In this document: positions 7,471-15,280 of the stretch, piece after piece
How the letters are laid out: each line of letters opens with the position of its first letter
How positions within the stretch are numbered: position 1 is the stretch's first letter
Assembly: GCF_013620825.1 (NCBI RefSeq)
Contig: NZ_NJIC01000044.1
Location: 1 to 35,221 of the forward strand
Source of the DNA: Rhodanobacter sp. PCA2
GTDB lineage: Bacteria; Pseudomonadota; Gammaproteobacteria; Xanthomonadales; Rhodanobacteraceae
DNA length: 35,221 nucleotides
Reading direction: 5' to 3'
Position numbers and translations under genes: made by a program
The notes under the pieces: model-generated
Databases searched by the model: none
What the model was told of the DNA's origin: nothing
The model's input: the letters and a program-made list of their open reading frames with translations, nothing else

Positions 7471-10119
7471 ATGAAGCGACCCTTCCATGCCCTCGCAGCC
7501 ACCGCGCTGCTCGCGTTGATCGCCGCGCTGCCGGCGCCGGCGCGGGGCGCCGAGCCCGCGATGCGCGGCAAGGCGAATCCTGCCGCGGTGGTCGAACGCG
7601 GCCAGGTGCGCTTCACCGTGCTGACGCCGCGCATCATCCGCATGGAGTGGTCGCCCGACGGGCACTTCGTCGATGCGCCTTCGCAGGTGTTCATCGACCG
7701 CGAGCAGCCGGTGCCCGCTTTCACCACCAGCACCCGCGACGGCACGCTGCACATCGACACCGATTCGCTGAGCCTCGCGTACAAGCTGGGCAGCGGCCGC
7801 TTCGCCGCGGACAACCTCACGATACGTTCCAGGGGCTTCAAGACCGCCTTCGACTGGCACCCGGGCCTGCCCGAGCCGGAGAACCTGAAAGGCACGGCGC
7901 GGACGCTTGACCGCTACGACGGCGACGTGCAGCCCGACACCGGCAAACAACTCGATCTCGGCCAGGGCCTGCTGTCGCGGCAGGGCTGGCACCTGATCGA
8001 CGACTCGGCCAGCTTCCTGTTCGACGACAGCGCATGGCGCTGGGTGGAAAAACGCAGCTGCGCCGATTGCCAGGACCTCTACTTCCTCGGCTACGGCCAT
8101 CGCTACGAGGAGATCCTGGGCGACTTCGCCAAGGTCGCCGGCCGCGAGCCCATGCCGCCGCGCTATGCGTTCGGCTACTGGTGGTCGCGTTACTGGAACT
8201 ACTCGGACAGCGAGATCCGCGAACTGGTCGAAGACTTCAAGCGCTACGGCATTCCGCTGGACGTGCTGGTGGTGGACATGGACTGGCACCGCACCGACGA
8301 CCTCGACTGGAATCCCAAGTACGCCAAGCAGGATGCCTTCGGCCAATTGGTCGGCTGGACCGGCTACACCTGGAATCGCAGCCTGTTTCCGGACCCGGCG
8401 AAATTCCTGCAGTGGCTGCACAGCCAGCAGTTGAAGGTGACGCTCAATCTGCACCCGGCCTCCGGCGTGTCGCCGGACGAAGCACGCTATCCCGCGTTCG
8501 CCAGGGCGATGGGCGTGCACGACGGCAAGGCCATCGGCATCGAGACCGCCGACAAGCGCTTCATGACCAGCCTGTTCGATACCGTGCTCGATCCGCTGCA
8601 CGCCGAGGGCGTGAATTTCTGGTGGCTGGACTGGCAGCAGTGGCCCGACTCGAAGCAGTTGCCGGGCCTGTCCAACACCTGGTGGCTGAACTACGTCTTC
8701 TACACGCGCATGCAGGACGCGGACCGCGAGCGCGCGCTGATCTACCACCGCTGGGGCGGCCTCGGGAATCACCGCTACCAGGTCGGCTTCTCCGGCGACT
8801 CGGTGATCTCCTGGCGCTCGCTGGCCTATCAGCCCTACTTCACCGCCACCGCCTCCAACGTGCTGTACGGCTACTGGAGCCACGACATCGGCGGCCACAT
8901 GTTCGCCGACGGTACGCCGGAGGACCAGCGCCACATCGACCCGGAACTCTACGTGCGCTGGATGCAGTTCGGCGCGTTCAGCCCCATCCTGCGCACGCAT
9001 TCCTCCAAGGAAGCCGGCCTGCGCAAGGAACCCTGGCGCTTCGCGCCCGCGGACTTCGCCGCGCTGAGGCAGATCGTCGACCTGCGCTACGCGCTGGCGC
9101 CCTACATCTACACCGCCTCGCGCCAGGCCTACGACACCGGCATCTCGCTGCTGCGCCCGCTGTACTACGCGTGGCCGGACCAGGCCAAGGCCTACGACGC
9201 CGGCAACGAATACATGTTCGGCGACGACCTGCTGGTCGCACCGGTCACCCGGCCGATGCAGGACGGCGTGGCCAACGTGTCGACCTGGCTGCCGCCCGGT
9301 CGCTGGTACGACCGCAACCGCGGCGACGTGCTGGAAGGCGGCCGCACGATCACGCGCGACTACACGCTGGACGAGGTGCCGGTGTTCGTGCGCGCCGGCG
9401 CGGTGGTGCCGATGAATCCGCCCGCGGTGAAGAAGCTGCAGGGCTGGGACGACCACGCCGTGGTGCTGCGCCAGTTCCCCGGTGGCAGCGCGCACACCCG
9501 GCTGTACGCCGATGCCGGCGACAGCGAGGGCTACCGCCGCGGCGAATACGCCTTCACCGCCATCGACGGACAGCGCGACACGCATGCCGCCACGCTGAGC
9601 GTCGGCGCACGCCAAGGCCAGTATCCCGGCATGCCGCAGGACATGCAGTACACAGTGGAACTGCCGGACGCGGCGCTGCCGGAAAGCGTCACGGTGAACG
9701 GCAAGCCGTACACCCGCTCGGACGACGCGCAGCCCGGCCATTGGCAATACGACGGCGACACGCTGACCGCCCGCATCGTGGTGCCCGCGCGGCGCGCGGA
9801 CCAGCCGCTGAAGGTCGCCGTGCAGTTCGCCGGCGACGCACCCGACGTCGCCGGCCTGCGCTACCGCATGAAGCGCACCACCACCGCGGTGGAATGGCTG
9901 AAATACCACTGGAACTCGCCGGCCCCGCTGCCGGACGACGTATCGCTGGCTGCGCAGCTCGGCCGCCTGATCGACTACCGGCCCGAGCAGTTGCCGGCGC
10001 TGGTGAAGGCGTTCGACGCGCGGCTGGGCAAGCTGCCGTCCGAAGTCGACCAGACGCATGCAGACGCGCAGACCAAGGCGCAGTTCGCCCGGATGATGAA
10101 GGCGATAAGCGCGAAGTGA
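7471..10119 (+). CDS. Exported glycoside hydrolase family 31 (alpha-glucosidase/alpha-xylosidase-like)
   Basis: Retaining alpha-glycosidase of family GH31, 882 aa, with signal peptide (MKRPFHALAATALLALIAAL, then PAPARGAE). An N-terminal beta-sandwich (about 40-230) precedes the TIM barrel, which begins near 'RYAFGYWWSRYWNYSDSEI'. The nucleophile is expected to be D387 in FWWLDWQQW and the acid/base D443 in VGFSGDSVISWRS; 'SHDIGGHM' follows as in the family. C-terminal beta domains (DUF5110-like) and a helical tail end the protein. The WWLDWQQ form of the nucleophile motif differs from the WxDMNE of classical alpha-glucosidases, so the substrate is uncertain. The start at 7471 has AGGA five bases upstream; ATG at 7459 is an in-frame alternative adding four residues. 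Likely periplasmic, acting on imported oligosaccharides. Confidence 0.92.
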   Translation: MKRPFHALAATALLALIAALPAPARGAEPAMRGKANPAAVVERGQVRFTVLTPRIIRMEWSPDGHFVDAPSQVFIDREQPVPAFTTSTRDGTLHIDTDSLSLAYKLGSGRFAADNLTIRSRGFKTAFDWHPGLPEPENLKGTARTLDRYDGDVQPDTGKQLDLGQGLLSRQGWHLIDDSASFLFDDSAWRWVEKRSCADCQDLYFLGYGHRYEEILGDFAKVAGREPMPPRYAFGYWWSRYWNYSDSEIRELVEDFKRYGIPLDVLVVDMDWHRTDDLDWNPKYAKQDAFGQLVGWTGYTWNRSLFPDPAKFLQWLHSQQLKVTLNLHPASGVSPDEARYPAFARAMGVHDGKAIGIETADKRFMTSLFDTVLDPLHAEGVNFWWLDWQQWPDSKQLPGLSNTWWLNYVFYTRMQDADRERALIYHRWGGLGNHRYQVGFSGDSVISWRSLAYQPYFTATASNVLYGYWSHDIGGHMFADGTPEDQRHIDPELYVRWMQFGAFSPILRTHSSKEAGLRKEPWRFAPADFAALRQIVDLRYALAPYIYTASRQAYDTGISLLRPLYYAWPDQAKAYDAGNEYMFGDDLLVAPVTRPMQDGVANVSTWLPPGRWYDRNRGDVLEGGRTITRDYTLDEVPVFVRAGAVVPMNPPAVKKLQGWDDHAVVLRQFPGGSAHTRLYADAGDSEGYRRGEYAFTAIDGQRDTHAATLSVGARQGQYPGMPQDMQYTVELPDAALPESVTVNGKPYTRSDDAQPGHWQYDGDTLTARIVVPARRADQPLKVAVQFAGDAPDVAGLRYRMKRTTTAVEWLKYHWNSPAPLPDDVSLAAQLGRLIDYRPEQLPALVKAFDARLGKLPSEVDQTHADAQTKAQFARMMKAISAK

Positions 10120-10123
10120 GCGC

Positions 10124-10149
10124 GCGCGGCGGGCGCATCCCCGCCGCGC
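10124..10149 (+). terminator. Hairpin just after the GH31 stop
   Basis: A perfect 10-bp GC stem (10124-10133 with 10140-10149, loop CGCATC) begins four bases after the GH31 stop codon. There is no T-run, so it may protect the 3' end or act as a weak terminator. Confidence 0.5.
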
Positions 10150-10182
10150 CCCGCCATGCGTATCGCGGCGAACGCGCGACGG

Positions 10183-10211
10183 AAAACGGCGCGGCCCGAG
10201 TGGCCGCGCCC
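10183..10211 (-). terminator. Rho-independent terminator of the RidA-family gene
   Basis: A perfect 9-bp stem (10188-10196 with 10202-10210, loop CGAGT) lies nine bases beyond the RidA stop. On the minus strand it is followed directly by GTTTTCC, as expected for an intrinsic terminator reading leftward. Confidence 0.75.
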
Positions 10212-10219
10212 GACAAACC

Positions 10220-10564
10220 TCAGACCGCCGCGGTCACCACGATCTCGACCTTCCACTCCGGCTTCGCCAGCTTCGCCTCCACCGTGGCGCGCGCCGGGCC
10301 TTGGCCCGGCACCACCCAGGTGTCCCACACGGCGTTCATGCCGGGAAAATCGGCGACGTCGGCGAGGAAGATCTGCGCGCGCAGGATGCGCGTCTTGTCG
10401 CTGCCCGCCTGCGCCAGCAGCGTGTCTATGGCTGCCAGTACCTGCTGCGTCTGCCCAGCGATATCCGCCCCGGCATCCTCGGCCACCTGGCCGGCGAGGT
10501 AGACGATGCCGTTGTGCAGGGTGGCCTCGGACATGCGCGGGCCGGCGTCGATGCGTTGGATCAT
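10220..10564 (-). CDS. RidA/YjgF/UK114-family protein
   Basis: Small trimer-forming protein of the RidA superfamily, 114 aa. RidA itself hydrolyses reactive enamine/imine intermediates from PLP enzymes such as threonine dehydratase; other subgroups have unknown roles. Visible hallmarks: 'NGIVYLAGQVAED', the Arg of 'GPARATVEA' corresponding to the substrate-binding arginine, and the terminal KVEIVVTAAV strand. The sequence looks closer to the Rid subgroup often annotated 'YjgF-like 2' than to archetypal RidA, so imine deaminase activity is only likely. The start at 10564 has GGAG eight bases upstream. Separated from the upstream gluconokinase by its own terminator, so it is probably transcribed alone. 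Confidence 0.87.
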   Translation of the reverse strand: MIQRIDAGPRMSEATLHNGIVYLAGQVAEDAGADIAGQTQQVLAAIDTLLAQAGSDKTRILRAQIFLADVADFPGMNAVWDTWVVPGQGPARATVEAKLAKPEWKVEIVVTAAV

Positions 10565-10587
10565 GCGGGAAGCTCCGTCAGACAAGG

Positions 10588-10613
10588 GAAAAGCGCCGGC
10601 GCGCGTGCCGGCG
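10588..10613 (-). terminator. Rho-independent terminator of the gluconokinase gene
   Basis: A 7-bp perfect GC stem (10594-10600 with 10607-10613, loop GCGCGT) is followed on the minus strand by CTTTTCCC. It sits between the gluconokinase stop and the RidA start, separating the two transcripts. Confidence 0.7.
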
Positions 10614-10693
10614 ACCCACCGGAGCATGGGTCATGCATGCGGCTGCCGGCAAGCGTGCGGCACGCACCGGTCGCCCGGAGACGTCCATTCGCC

Positions 10694-11221
10694 TCAAGGC
10701 CATGACGCCGGCATCGCCAACGCCTGCCTCGCCATCGCCACCGTGGCGGCAAGGTCGATGCCGCCTTCCAGCACCACGGCGTGTTCGTCCGCAGCGGGTT
10801 CCTCCAGCGTCGCCAACTGGCTGTCCAGCAGGCTGGCCGGCATGAAATGGCTGCGCTCGCGCAGGCGGCGCGCGAGTTCCTCGCGCGGCACGCGCAGGTA
10901 GAGCAGGCGCAGCGCCGGGTCGGCCTGGCGCAGCACGTCGCGGTAGCAACGACGCAGCGCCGAGCAGGCCACCACCACGCCGTCGTCGCGCCGCGCCGCG
11001 ATCGCCGCGGCGACGGCCGCCAGCCACGGCTGGCGATCCGCATCGTCCAGCGGAACGCCAGCGCTCATCTTCGCGATGTTCGCGGCGGGATGCAGCGCGT
11101 CGCCTTCCACGAAGCCCACGCCGCAGGCCCGCGCCAGCGCGGCGCCGAGCCGGCTCTTGCCGCTGCCGGACACGCCCATCACCACGATGGTCGGCGGTGC
11201 AGGCATCTGGTGGGTCGGCAA
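10694..11221 (-). CDS. gntK: Gluconokinase
   Basis: ATP:D-gluconate 6-phosphotransferase, cytoplasmic, feeding gluconate into the Entner-Doudoroff and pentose phosphate pathways; 175 aa, normal for the GntK/IdnK family. Walker A is GVSGSGKS (residues 16-23). The family block 'EGDALHPAANIAKMSAGVPL' with 'DDADRQPWL' binds the sugar, and 'VVACSALRRCYRDVLR' carries the conserved CSALK/R-type motif. The start is most likely TTG at 11219-11221, because GCGGAGG lies six bases before it; the first ATG (11206) has no ribosome binding site and would shorten the protein by five residues. A terminator follows the gene. Confidence 0.92.
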   Translation of the reverse strand: MPTHQMPAPPTIVVMGVSGSGKSRLGAALARACGVGFVEGDALHPAANIAKMSAGVPLDDADRQPWLAAVAAAIAARRDDGVVVACSALRRCYRDVLRQADPALRLLYLRVPREELARRLRERSHFMPASLLDSQLATLEEPAADEHAVVLEGGIDLAATVAMARQALAMPASWP

Positions 11222-11355
11222 GATTGGCCTCCGCAACAAGTCATGGGAAACGCGCACTTCCGGCACCGGACAGCTCCGCTGCCGCGGGCCGCCCTTGAGT
11301 ATGCGCGCTTCGCCCAGATTTCATGGGGAACGTCGACTCCCTCGCGCGCGTGCCC

Positions 11356-12111
11356 ATGTTCAACAGGATCAGAAACTGGTACGTGCGGCAGCTGGTCGCC
11401 CGGCGCCCCATCGCCGAACCGCTGTGGCAGGAAGCGTTGCGCCGCTGCGCCCCCGCGCGCAGGCTGGGCGCCACCGACCAGGCCACGCTGCGCGTGCTGG
11501 CCACGCTGTTCCTGGAAAGCAAGTCGCTGGAGCCGGTGCAGGGACTGGACCTCGACGACGCCGGCCGCGTGCTGCTCGCCACCCACGCCTGCCTGCCCAT
11601 ACTGAAACTGGGGCTGGACTGGTACGACGGCTGGCACAGCCTCATCGTCTATCCCGACGCGTTCGTTCCGCACCGCGAGCACACCGACGCCGCCGGCGTG
11701 GTCCACCGCACCGCCGACGCGATGGCCGGCGAGGCCTGGGGGCGCGGGCCGGTGATCGTGTCCTGGGCCGACGTGCTGGATGGCGGAAGGCGATCCGGGC
11801 ACAACGTGGTGGTCCACGAAATGGCGCACAAGCTCGACATGCTCAACGGCGACGCGAACGGCTTCCCGCCGCTGCACCGGCGCATGGACCGCCGCGCCTG
11901 GACCCGCGCCTTCTCCGGCGCGTGGGACCGCCTGCACGAGCAGCAGCGCCACGGCGACGAACTGCCCATCGACCCCTACGCGCTGGAAAGCCCGGCCGAG
12001 TTCTTCGCCGTGGCCAGCGAGCAATTCTTCGAGACCCCCGCCGCGCTGCGCCAGCACCTGCCTGAGGTCTACCGCCTGTTGGAGCAGTTCTACCGGCAGC
12101 ATCCGTACTGA
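11356..12111 (+). CDS. mtfA: M90-family zinc peptidase, MtfA-like
   Basis: Cytosolic zinc metallopeptidase of the MtfA (YeeI) family, about 251 aa. In E. coli MtfA binds the repressor Mlc (DgsA) and thereby affects glucose PTS expression; whether that applies here is unknown. The catalytic HEMAHKLD motif is at 154-161 (H154, E155, H158), and E215 in 'SPAEFFAVASEQFF' is the likely third zinc ligand. The segment 'CLPILKLGLDWYDGWHSLIVY' (residues 79-99) in two halves matches the family. Neither candidate start (ATG 11323 or ATG 11356) has a good ribosome binding site; 11356 agrees better with family N-termini. Confidence 0.88.
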   Translation: MFNRIRNWYVRQLVARRPIAEPLWQEALRRCAPARRLGATDQATLRVLATLFLESKSLEPVQGLDLDDAGRVLLATHACLPILKLGLDWYDGWHSLIVYPDAFVPHREHTDAAGVVHRTADAMAGEAWGRGPVIVSWADVLDGGRRSGHNVVVHEMAHKLDMLNGDANGFPPLHRRMDRRAWTRAFSGAWDRLHEQQRHGDELPIDPYALESPAEFFAVASEQFFETPAALRQHLPEVYRLLEQFYRQHPY

Positions 12112-12177
12112 ACGCACCGGGATCGCGCACGCCCCGGCCGGCCCCGTGAAGTATCCGTGACGCATCTCCCTTGTACC

Positions 12178-12204
12178 TTGCGCGCCATCCGGGACAGGTA
12201 TAGT
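12178..12204 (+). promoter_or_regulatory. Possible promoter for the SPFH cassette
   Basis: TATAGT at 12199-12204 with TTGCGC at 12178-12183 upstream; the 15-base spacer is short. TTGTAC at 12171 is too far (22). It lies 50 bases before the SPFH start in an otherwise GC-rich gap. Weak evidence. Confidence 0.3.
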
Positions 12205-12254
12205 TCGGCTTTCGATGGGCGCCGTGCCCGGCCACGAACAACCAGGGAGATGTC

Positions 12255-13403
12255 ATGGGTCTCATACAGGCAGTCGCGGGTTCGATCGGCGGCACGCTCG
12301 CCGACCAGTGGAAGGATTTCTACACGGTGCCGGCCGGCCTGCCGGCGACGGCGGCGCTGTTCGCCGCGGTGCCCCAGGGCAGCAATGCCGGGCGCGGTTC
12401 CAACACGCACGGTTCGTCCAACATCATCACCAACGGCTCGAAGATCGTGGTGCCCGAAGGCTACGGGCTTCTGCTGTTCCAGGACGGCAGGATCACCGGC
12501 TTCGCCGCCGAGCCGGGCGGCTACGAATGGCGTTCGGACGACCTCAACTCGCAGTCGGTCTTCTCCGGCGGCGGTCTGGTCGATGCGCTGATCAAGCAGA
12601 GCTGGGAGCGCTTCAAGTTCGGCGGCCAGCCGGGCTCGCAGCAGGCGGCGTTCTTCGTCTCGCTGAAGGAGCTGCCGGACAACCGCTTCGGCACGCAGTC
12701 GGAAATCTACTGGGACGACGGCTTCCTCAACACCCAGGTCGGCGCGGTGACGCGCGGCTCCTACACGCTGAAGATCGTCGACCCCATCCTGTTCGTGAAG
12801 AACTTCGTGCCGGCGTCCTACCTGCAGCCCGGCCAGGTGTTCGACTTCACCGACCTCGACAACGCCGCCGCCAGCCAGTTGTTCAACGAAGTGGTGGGTT
12901 CGCTGGCGCCGGCCTTCAGCGCGTACACGAACGACCCCGGCAAGGGCAACCGCATCGCCAAGCTGCAGCAGGATTCGCTGGGCTTCGCGAAGAGCCTGTC
13001 CGACGCGGTGGAACAGGGCTACCAGTGGAAGTCCGACCGCGGCCTCGCCATCGTCAAGACCGCGATCGTGTCGATCGAGTACGACGCGAACACGCGCGAA
13101 CTGCTGAAGAACGTGCAGCGCGCCGACGCGCTGTCCGGCGCGCGCGGCAACTCCAACCTGCAGGCCAGCGTCGCCGCGGGCATGCAGGCAGCGGGCGAGA
13201 ACGGCGGCGCGGCGGGCATGATGGGCATCGGCATGGCCTCCGGCATGATGGGCGGCATCGGCGGCCTGCAGCAGCCGGTGGCGCCGGCCGCGGCGGCGGA
13301 CGACCCGGTCGCCAAGCTGAAGAAGGCCAAGGAGATGCTCGACCTCGGCCTGATCACCCAGGCCGACTACGACGCGCTCAAGACCAAGGCGCTGGGCCTG
13401 TAG
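12255..13403 (+). CDS. SPFH-domain protein with C-terminal SHOCT motif
   Basis: 382-aa protein of the bacterial SPFH ('virion core protein'-like, YdjI-type) group. Residues about 20-250 form the SPFH/band-7-like fold ('KIVVPEGYGLLLFQDGRITG' at the start of it). A Gly/Met/Ala-rich linker (about 315-350) leads to a short C-terminal helix pair 'VAKLKKAKEMLDLGLITQAD', a typical SHOCT oligomerisation motif. No signal peptide or transmembrane helix, so it is probably a membrane-associated or cytosolic scaffold. AGGGAG lies seven bases before the ATG. Followed by a zinc-ribbon gene and a small membrane gene; this combination recurs in bacteria and suggests a shared complex, though its job is unknown. 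Confidence 0.85.
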   Translation: MGLIQAVAGSIGGTLADQWKDFYTVPAGLPATAALFAAVPQGSNAGRGSNTHGSSNIITNGSKIVVPEGYGLLLFQDGRITGFAAEPGGYEWRSDDLNSQSVFSGGGLVDALIKQSWERFKFGGQPGSQQAAFFVSLKELPDNRFGTQSEIYWDDGFLNTQVGAVTRGSYTLKIVDPILFVKNFVPASYLQPGQVFDFTDLDNAAASQLFNEVVGSLAPAFSAYTNDPGKGNRIAKLQQDSLGFAKSLSDAVEQGYQWKSDRGLAIVKTAIVSIEYDANTRELLKNVQRADALSGARGNSNLQASVAAGMQAAGENGGAAGMMGIGMASGMMGGIGGLQQPVAPAAAADDPVAKLKKAKEMLDLGLITQADYDALKTKALGL

Positions 13404-13436
13404 CGAACCTCCCGCCGTCGTCCCGGCGAAGGCCGG

Positions 13437-13583
13437 AGGCGCTTCACAGCAGCGAAGCTGGTCATCCAGTGTCCTTGTTCTCAGCAGCTTGCAGGCACTG
13501 GATGACTCGCTGCGCTCGCCCCTTCGGGGCCGCCCTGCGGGCGTTCTGCGCGCTTTGCGCTTGTCCTGCCTTCGCTGGGATGA
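13437..13583. repeat. Dispersed ~146-bp repeat, copy B
   Basis: Second copy of the repeat at 3501-3646, inserted in the 309-base gap between the SPFH and zinc-ribbon genes. Half-palindromes of the same family flank it: CCCGGCGAAGGCCGGAGG at 13421-13439 and GTCATTCCGGCGAAGGCCGG at 13644-13663. Nothing else is seen in the 13404-13712 gap. Confidence 0.8.
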
Positions 13584-13712
13584 TGTGCAAAATCAGACCA
13601 TCCCTGGCAAAGCTCCGGAAAACCCGCCACGTCATAGCACTGCCGTCATTCCGGCGAAGGCCGGGACGATGGCTTGAACTTCCTTCCTTGAGCCGGTGAT
13701 CCCGCCACGCCC

Positions 13713-15011
13713 ATGTCCAACGCCACCACGCCACCGCCCCTTGGCCCGGGGTCACCGCAGGACGTGCCGCCGCTGCCCGGCAGCTTCCCGATCGACCCGG
13801 CCACCCTGCCCGACCCGATCCGCAAGGAAGTCGAGGCGCCCGACCCGGTCGCCATCGATACCTCCGCCGCCGAACTCAAGGACGGCGTCAACCGCTGCCC
13901 GAAATGCGGCTCCACCGAGATCCGCCAGAAACCCGGCAGCGACATGCTGATCTGCCTGTACTGCCGCCATGAATGGCAGAGCACGCGGGTGGAGGATGAG
14001 TTCGGGCTGGGCGAAGGCATCGACCAGCTCCGCGGCACCGTCGTCGCGTCCGGCGCGCGCGACATCAAGGCCGACACCGCCAGCCTGATGACGTTCAAGT
14101 GCGCCGGCTGCGGCGCCGAGGTCACCGTCAACACCGCGAACGCGATGACCGCGCGCTGCCACTGGTGCCGCAGCGTGCTCGGCGTCAACGAGCAGATACC
14201 GAACGGCGCGGTGCCGGACGCGGTGCTGCCGTTCCACATCAAGAAGGACGACGCCGTCGCGCGCATCCGCCAGTTCGTGGACAAGCGCCGCCTGTTCGCG
14301 CTGAAGGCGTTCAAGGAACAGTTCACGCCGGAGAACGTCGTGGGCGTCTACCTGCCCTACATGATCGTGGACGCCAACGCGGCCGCCGACGTGGGCGGCC
14401 AGGGCGAGATCGAGACGCGCCGCTATACGAGAGGCAGCGGCGACGACAAGAAGACCTACTACGACGCCGACGTGTACCGGGTCGAACGGCACGTCGACTT
14501 CACCGTGGACGACCTGCCGCTGGAATCCTCGCTGGAACGCGGCAACCTCGACACCGGCAGCAACACCAACAATGTCATCAACGCCGTGCTGCCGTTCGAC
14601 ACCAAGAACGCGGTGAAGTGGAACGCCTCCTACCTCGCGGGCATCACCTCGGAAAAACGCGACCGCGACGTGGAAGGCCTGCGCCCGCACCTGGAGGACC
14701 AACTCCTTTCCATCGCCCGCGCCCAGGTCGAAGCCTCGGTCAGCCGCTACGACCGCGGCGTGCGCTGGGAACAGGAACGCCTGGACCTGCGCGGCACCCG
14801 CTGGGTGTCGATGTACCTGCCGGTGTGGCTGTACTCCTACCACCAGCCCGGCCGCAACGGCGGCATGCTGCACTACATCGCCGTGAACGGCCGCACCGGC
14901 AAGACCATGGGCAGCGTGCCCGTGCAGCAGTGGAAACTGCTCGCCACCGCACTCACCGTCGGCACCTTCCTCGAAGGCATCGCACTCTGGCTGGTGGGGC
15001 ACTCGTCATGA
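13713..15011 (+). CDS. TFIIB-type zinc-ribbon membrane-anchored protein
   Basis: 432-aa protein with a Pro-rich N-terminus (1-45) and two zinc ribbons: C62-C65 / C81-C84 (NRCPKCG...ICLYC) and C130-C133 / C149-C152 (KCAGCG...RCHWC). A long middle domain (about 165-400) follows, rich in charged residues with 'VVGVYLPYMIVDANAAADV' and 'YLPVWLYSYH'. A single hydrophobic helix near 408-428 (LLATALTVGTFLEGIALWLV) anchors the C-terminus. Such proteins are sometimes annotated as primosomal-protein-like, without support. Its stop overlaps the next gene (ATGA), showing translational coupling. The upstream SPFH gene is 309 bases away across a repeat. A role in a membrane complex with the SPFH protein is inference. 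Confidence 0.82.
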   Translation: MSNATTPPPLGPGSPQDVPPLPGSFPIDPATLPDPIRKEVEAPDPVAIDTSAAELKDGVNRCPKCGSTEIRQKPGSDMLICLYCRHEWQSTRVEDEFGLGEGIDQLRGTVVASGARDIKADTASLMTFKCAGCGAEVTVNTANAMTARCHWCRSVLGVNEQIPNGAVPDAVLPFHIKKDDAVARIRQFVDKRRLFALKAFKEQFTPENVVGVYLPYMIVDANAAADVGGQGEIETRRYTRGSGDDKKTYYDADVYRVERHVDFTVDDLPLESSLERGNLDTGSNTNNVINAVLPFDTKNAVKWNASYLAGITSEKRDRDVEGLRPHLEDQLLSIARAQVEASVSRYDRGVRWEQERLDLRGTRWVSMYLPVWLYSYHQPGRNGGMLHYIAVNGRTGKTMGSVPVQQWKLLATALTVGTFLEGIALWLVGHSS

Positions 15012-15280
15012 TGAGCGACGACAGCGGACTCTGGTTGCTCGCCCTCGGCCCGGCCGGCGCCACCGCGCTGTACTGGGCCCTGTACCGCTACTACCGCAAC
15101 ACCGACAAATCCCACGACTTCGAACACGAGACGAAGGTCGAGGCCAAGCCGGTCACCGGCTCGGACGGAAAGATCGATGAAGTGATCGGCACGCGGGAGA
15201 CGCGTATTGGCGGGGACAACGTGCATCAGTATCGCAAGCGGGTGCAGCGAACGGGGTCGGAGCGAACGGGGTCAGGTTGA
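15008..15280 (+). CDS. Small single-pass membrane protein, C-terminus rewritten by a REP-like repeat
   Basis: 90-aa protein whose ATG overlaps the preceding stop (ATGA). One membrane helix (about residues 7-24, LWLLALGPAGATALYWAL) is followed by a Tyr/Arg-rich turn and a polar tail (KSHDFEHETKVEAK...). The last twelve residues (VQRTGSERTGSG) are encoded by a tandem 15-bp repeat (15246-15260 and 15261-15275) that is the left end of the neighbouring RAYT element, so the native C-terminus has probably been replaced. No known function; it is the third gene of the SPFH/zinc-ribbon cassette. Confidence 0.65.
   Translation: MMSDDSGLWLLALGPAGATALYWALYRYYRNTDKSHDFEHETKVEAKPVTGSDGKIDEVIGTRETRIGGDNVHQYRKRVQRTGSERTGSG

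Noticed and set aside
7426-10059. 877-codon minus-strand frame opposite the GH31 gene
   Set aside because: Shadow of GH31; GH31 has a signal peptide and catalytic motifs, the antisense frame has none.
15246-15275. CRISPR-like tandem repeat
   Set aside because: Only two 15-bp units with no spacer; they belong to the RAYT end.
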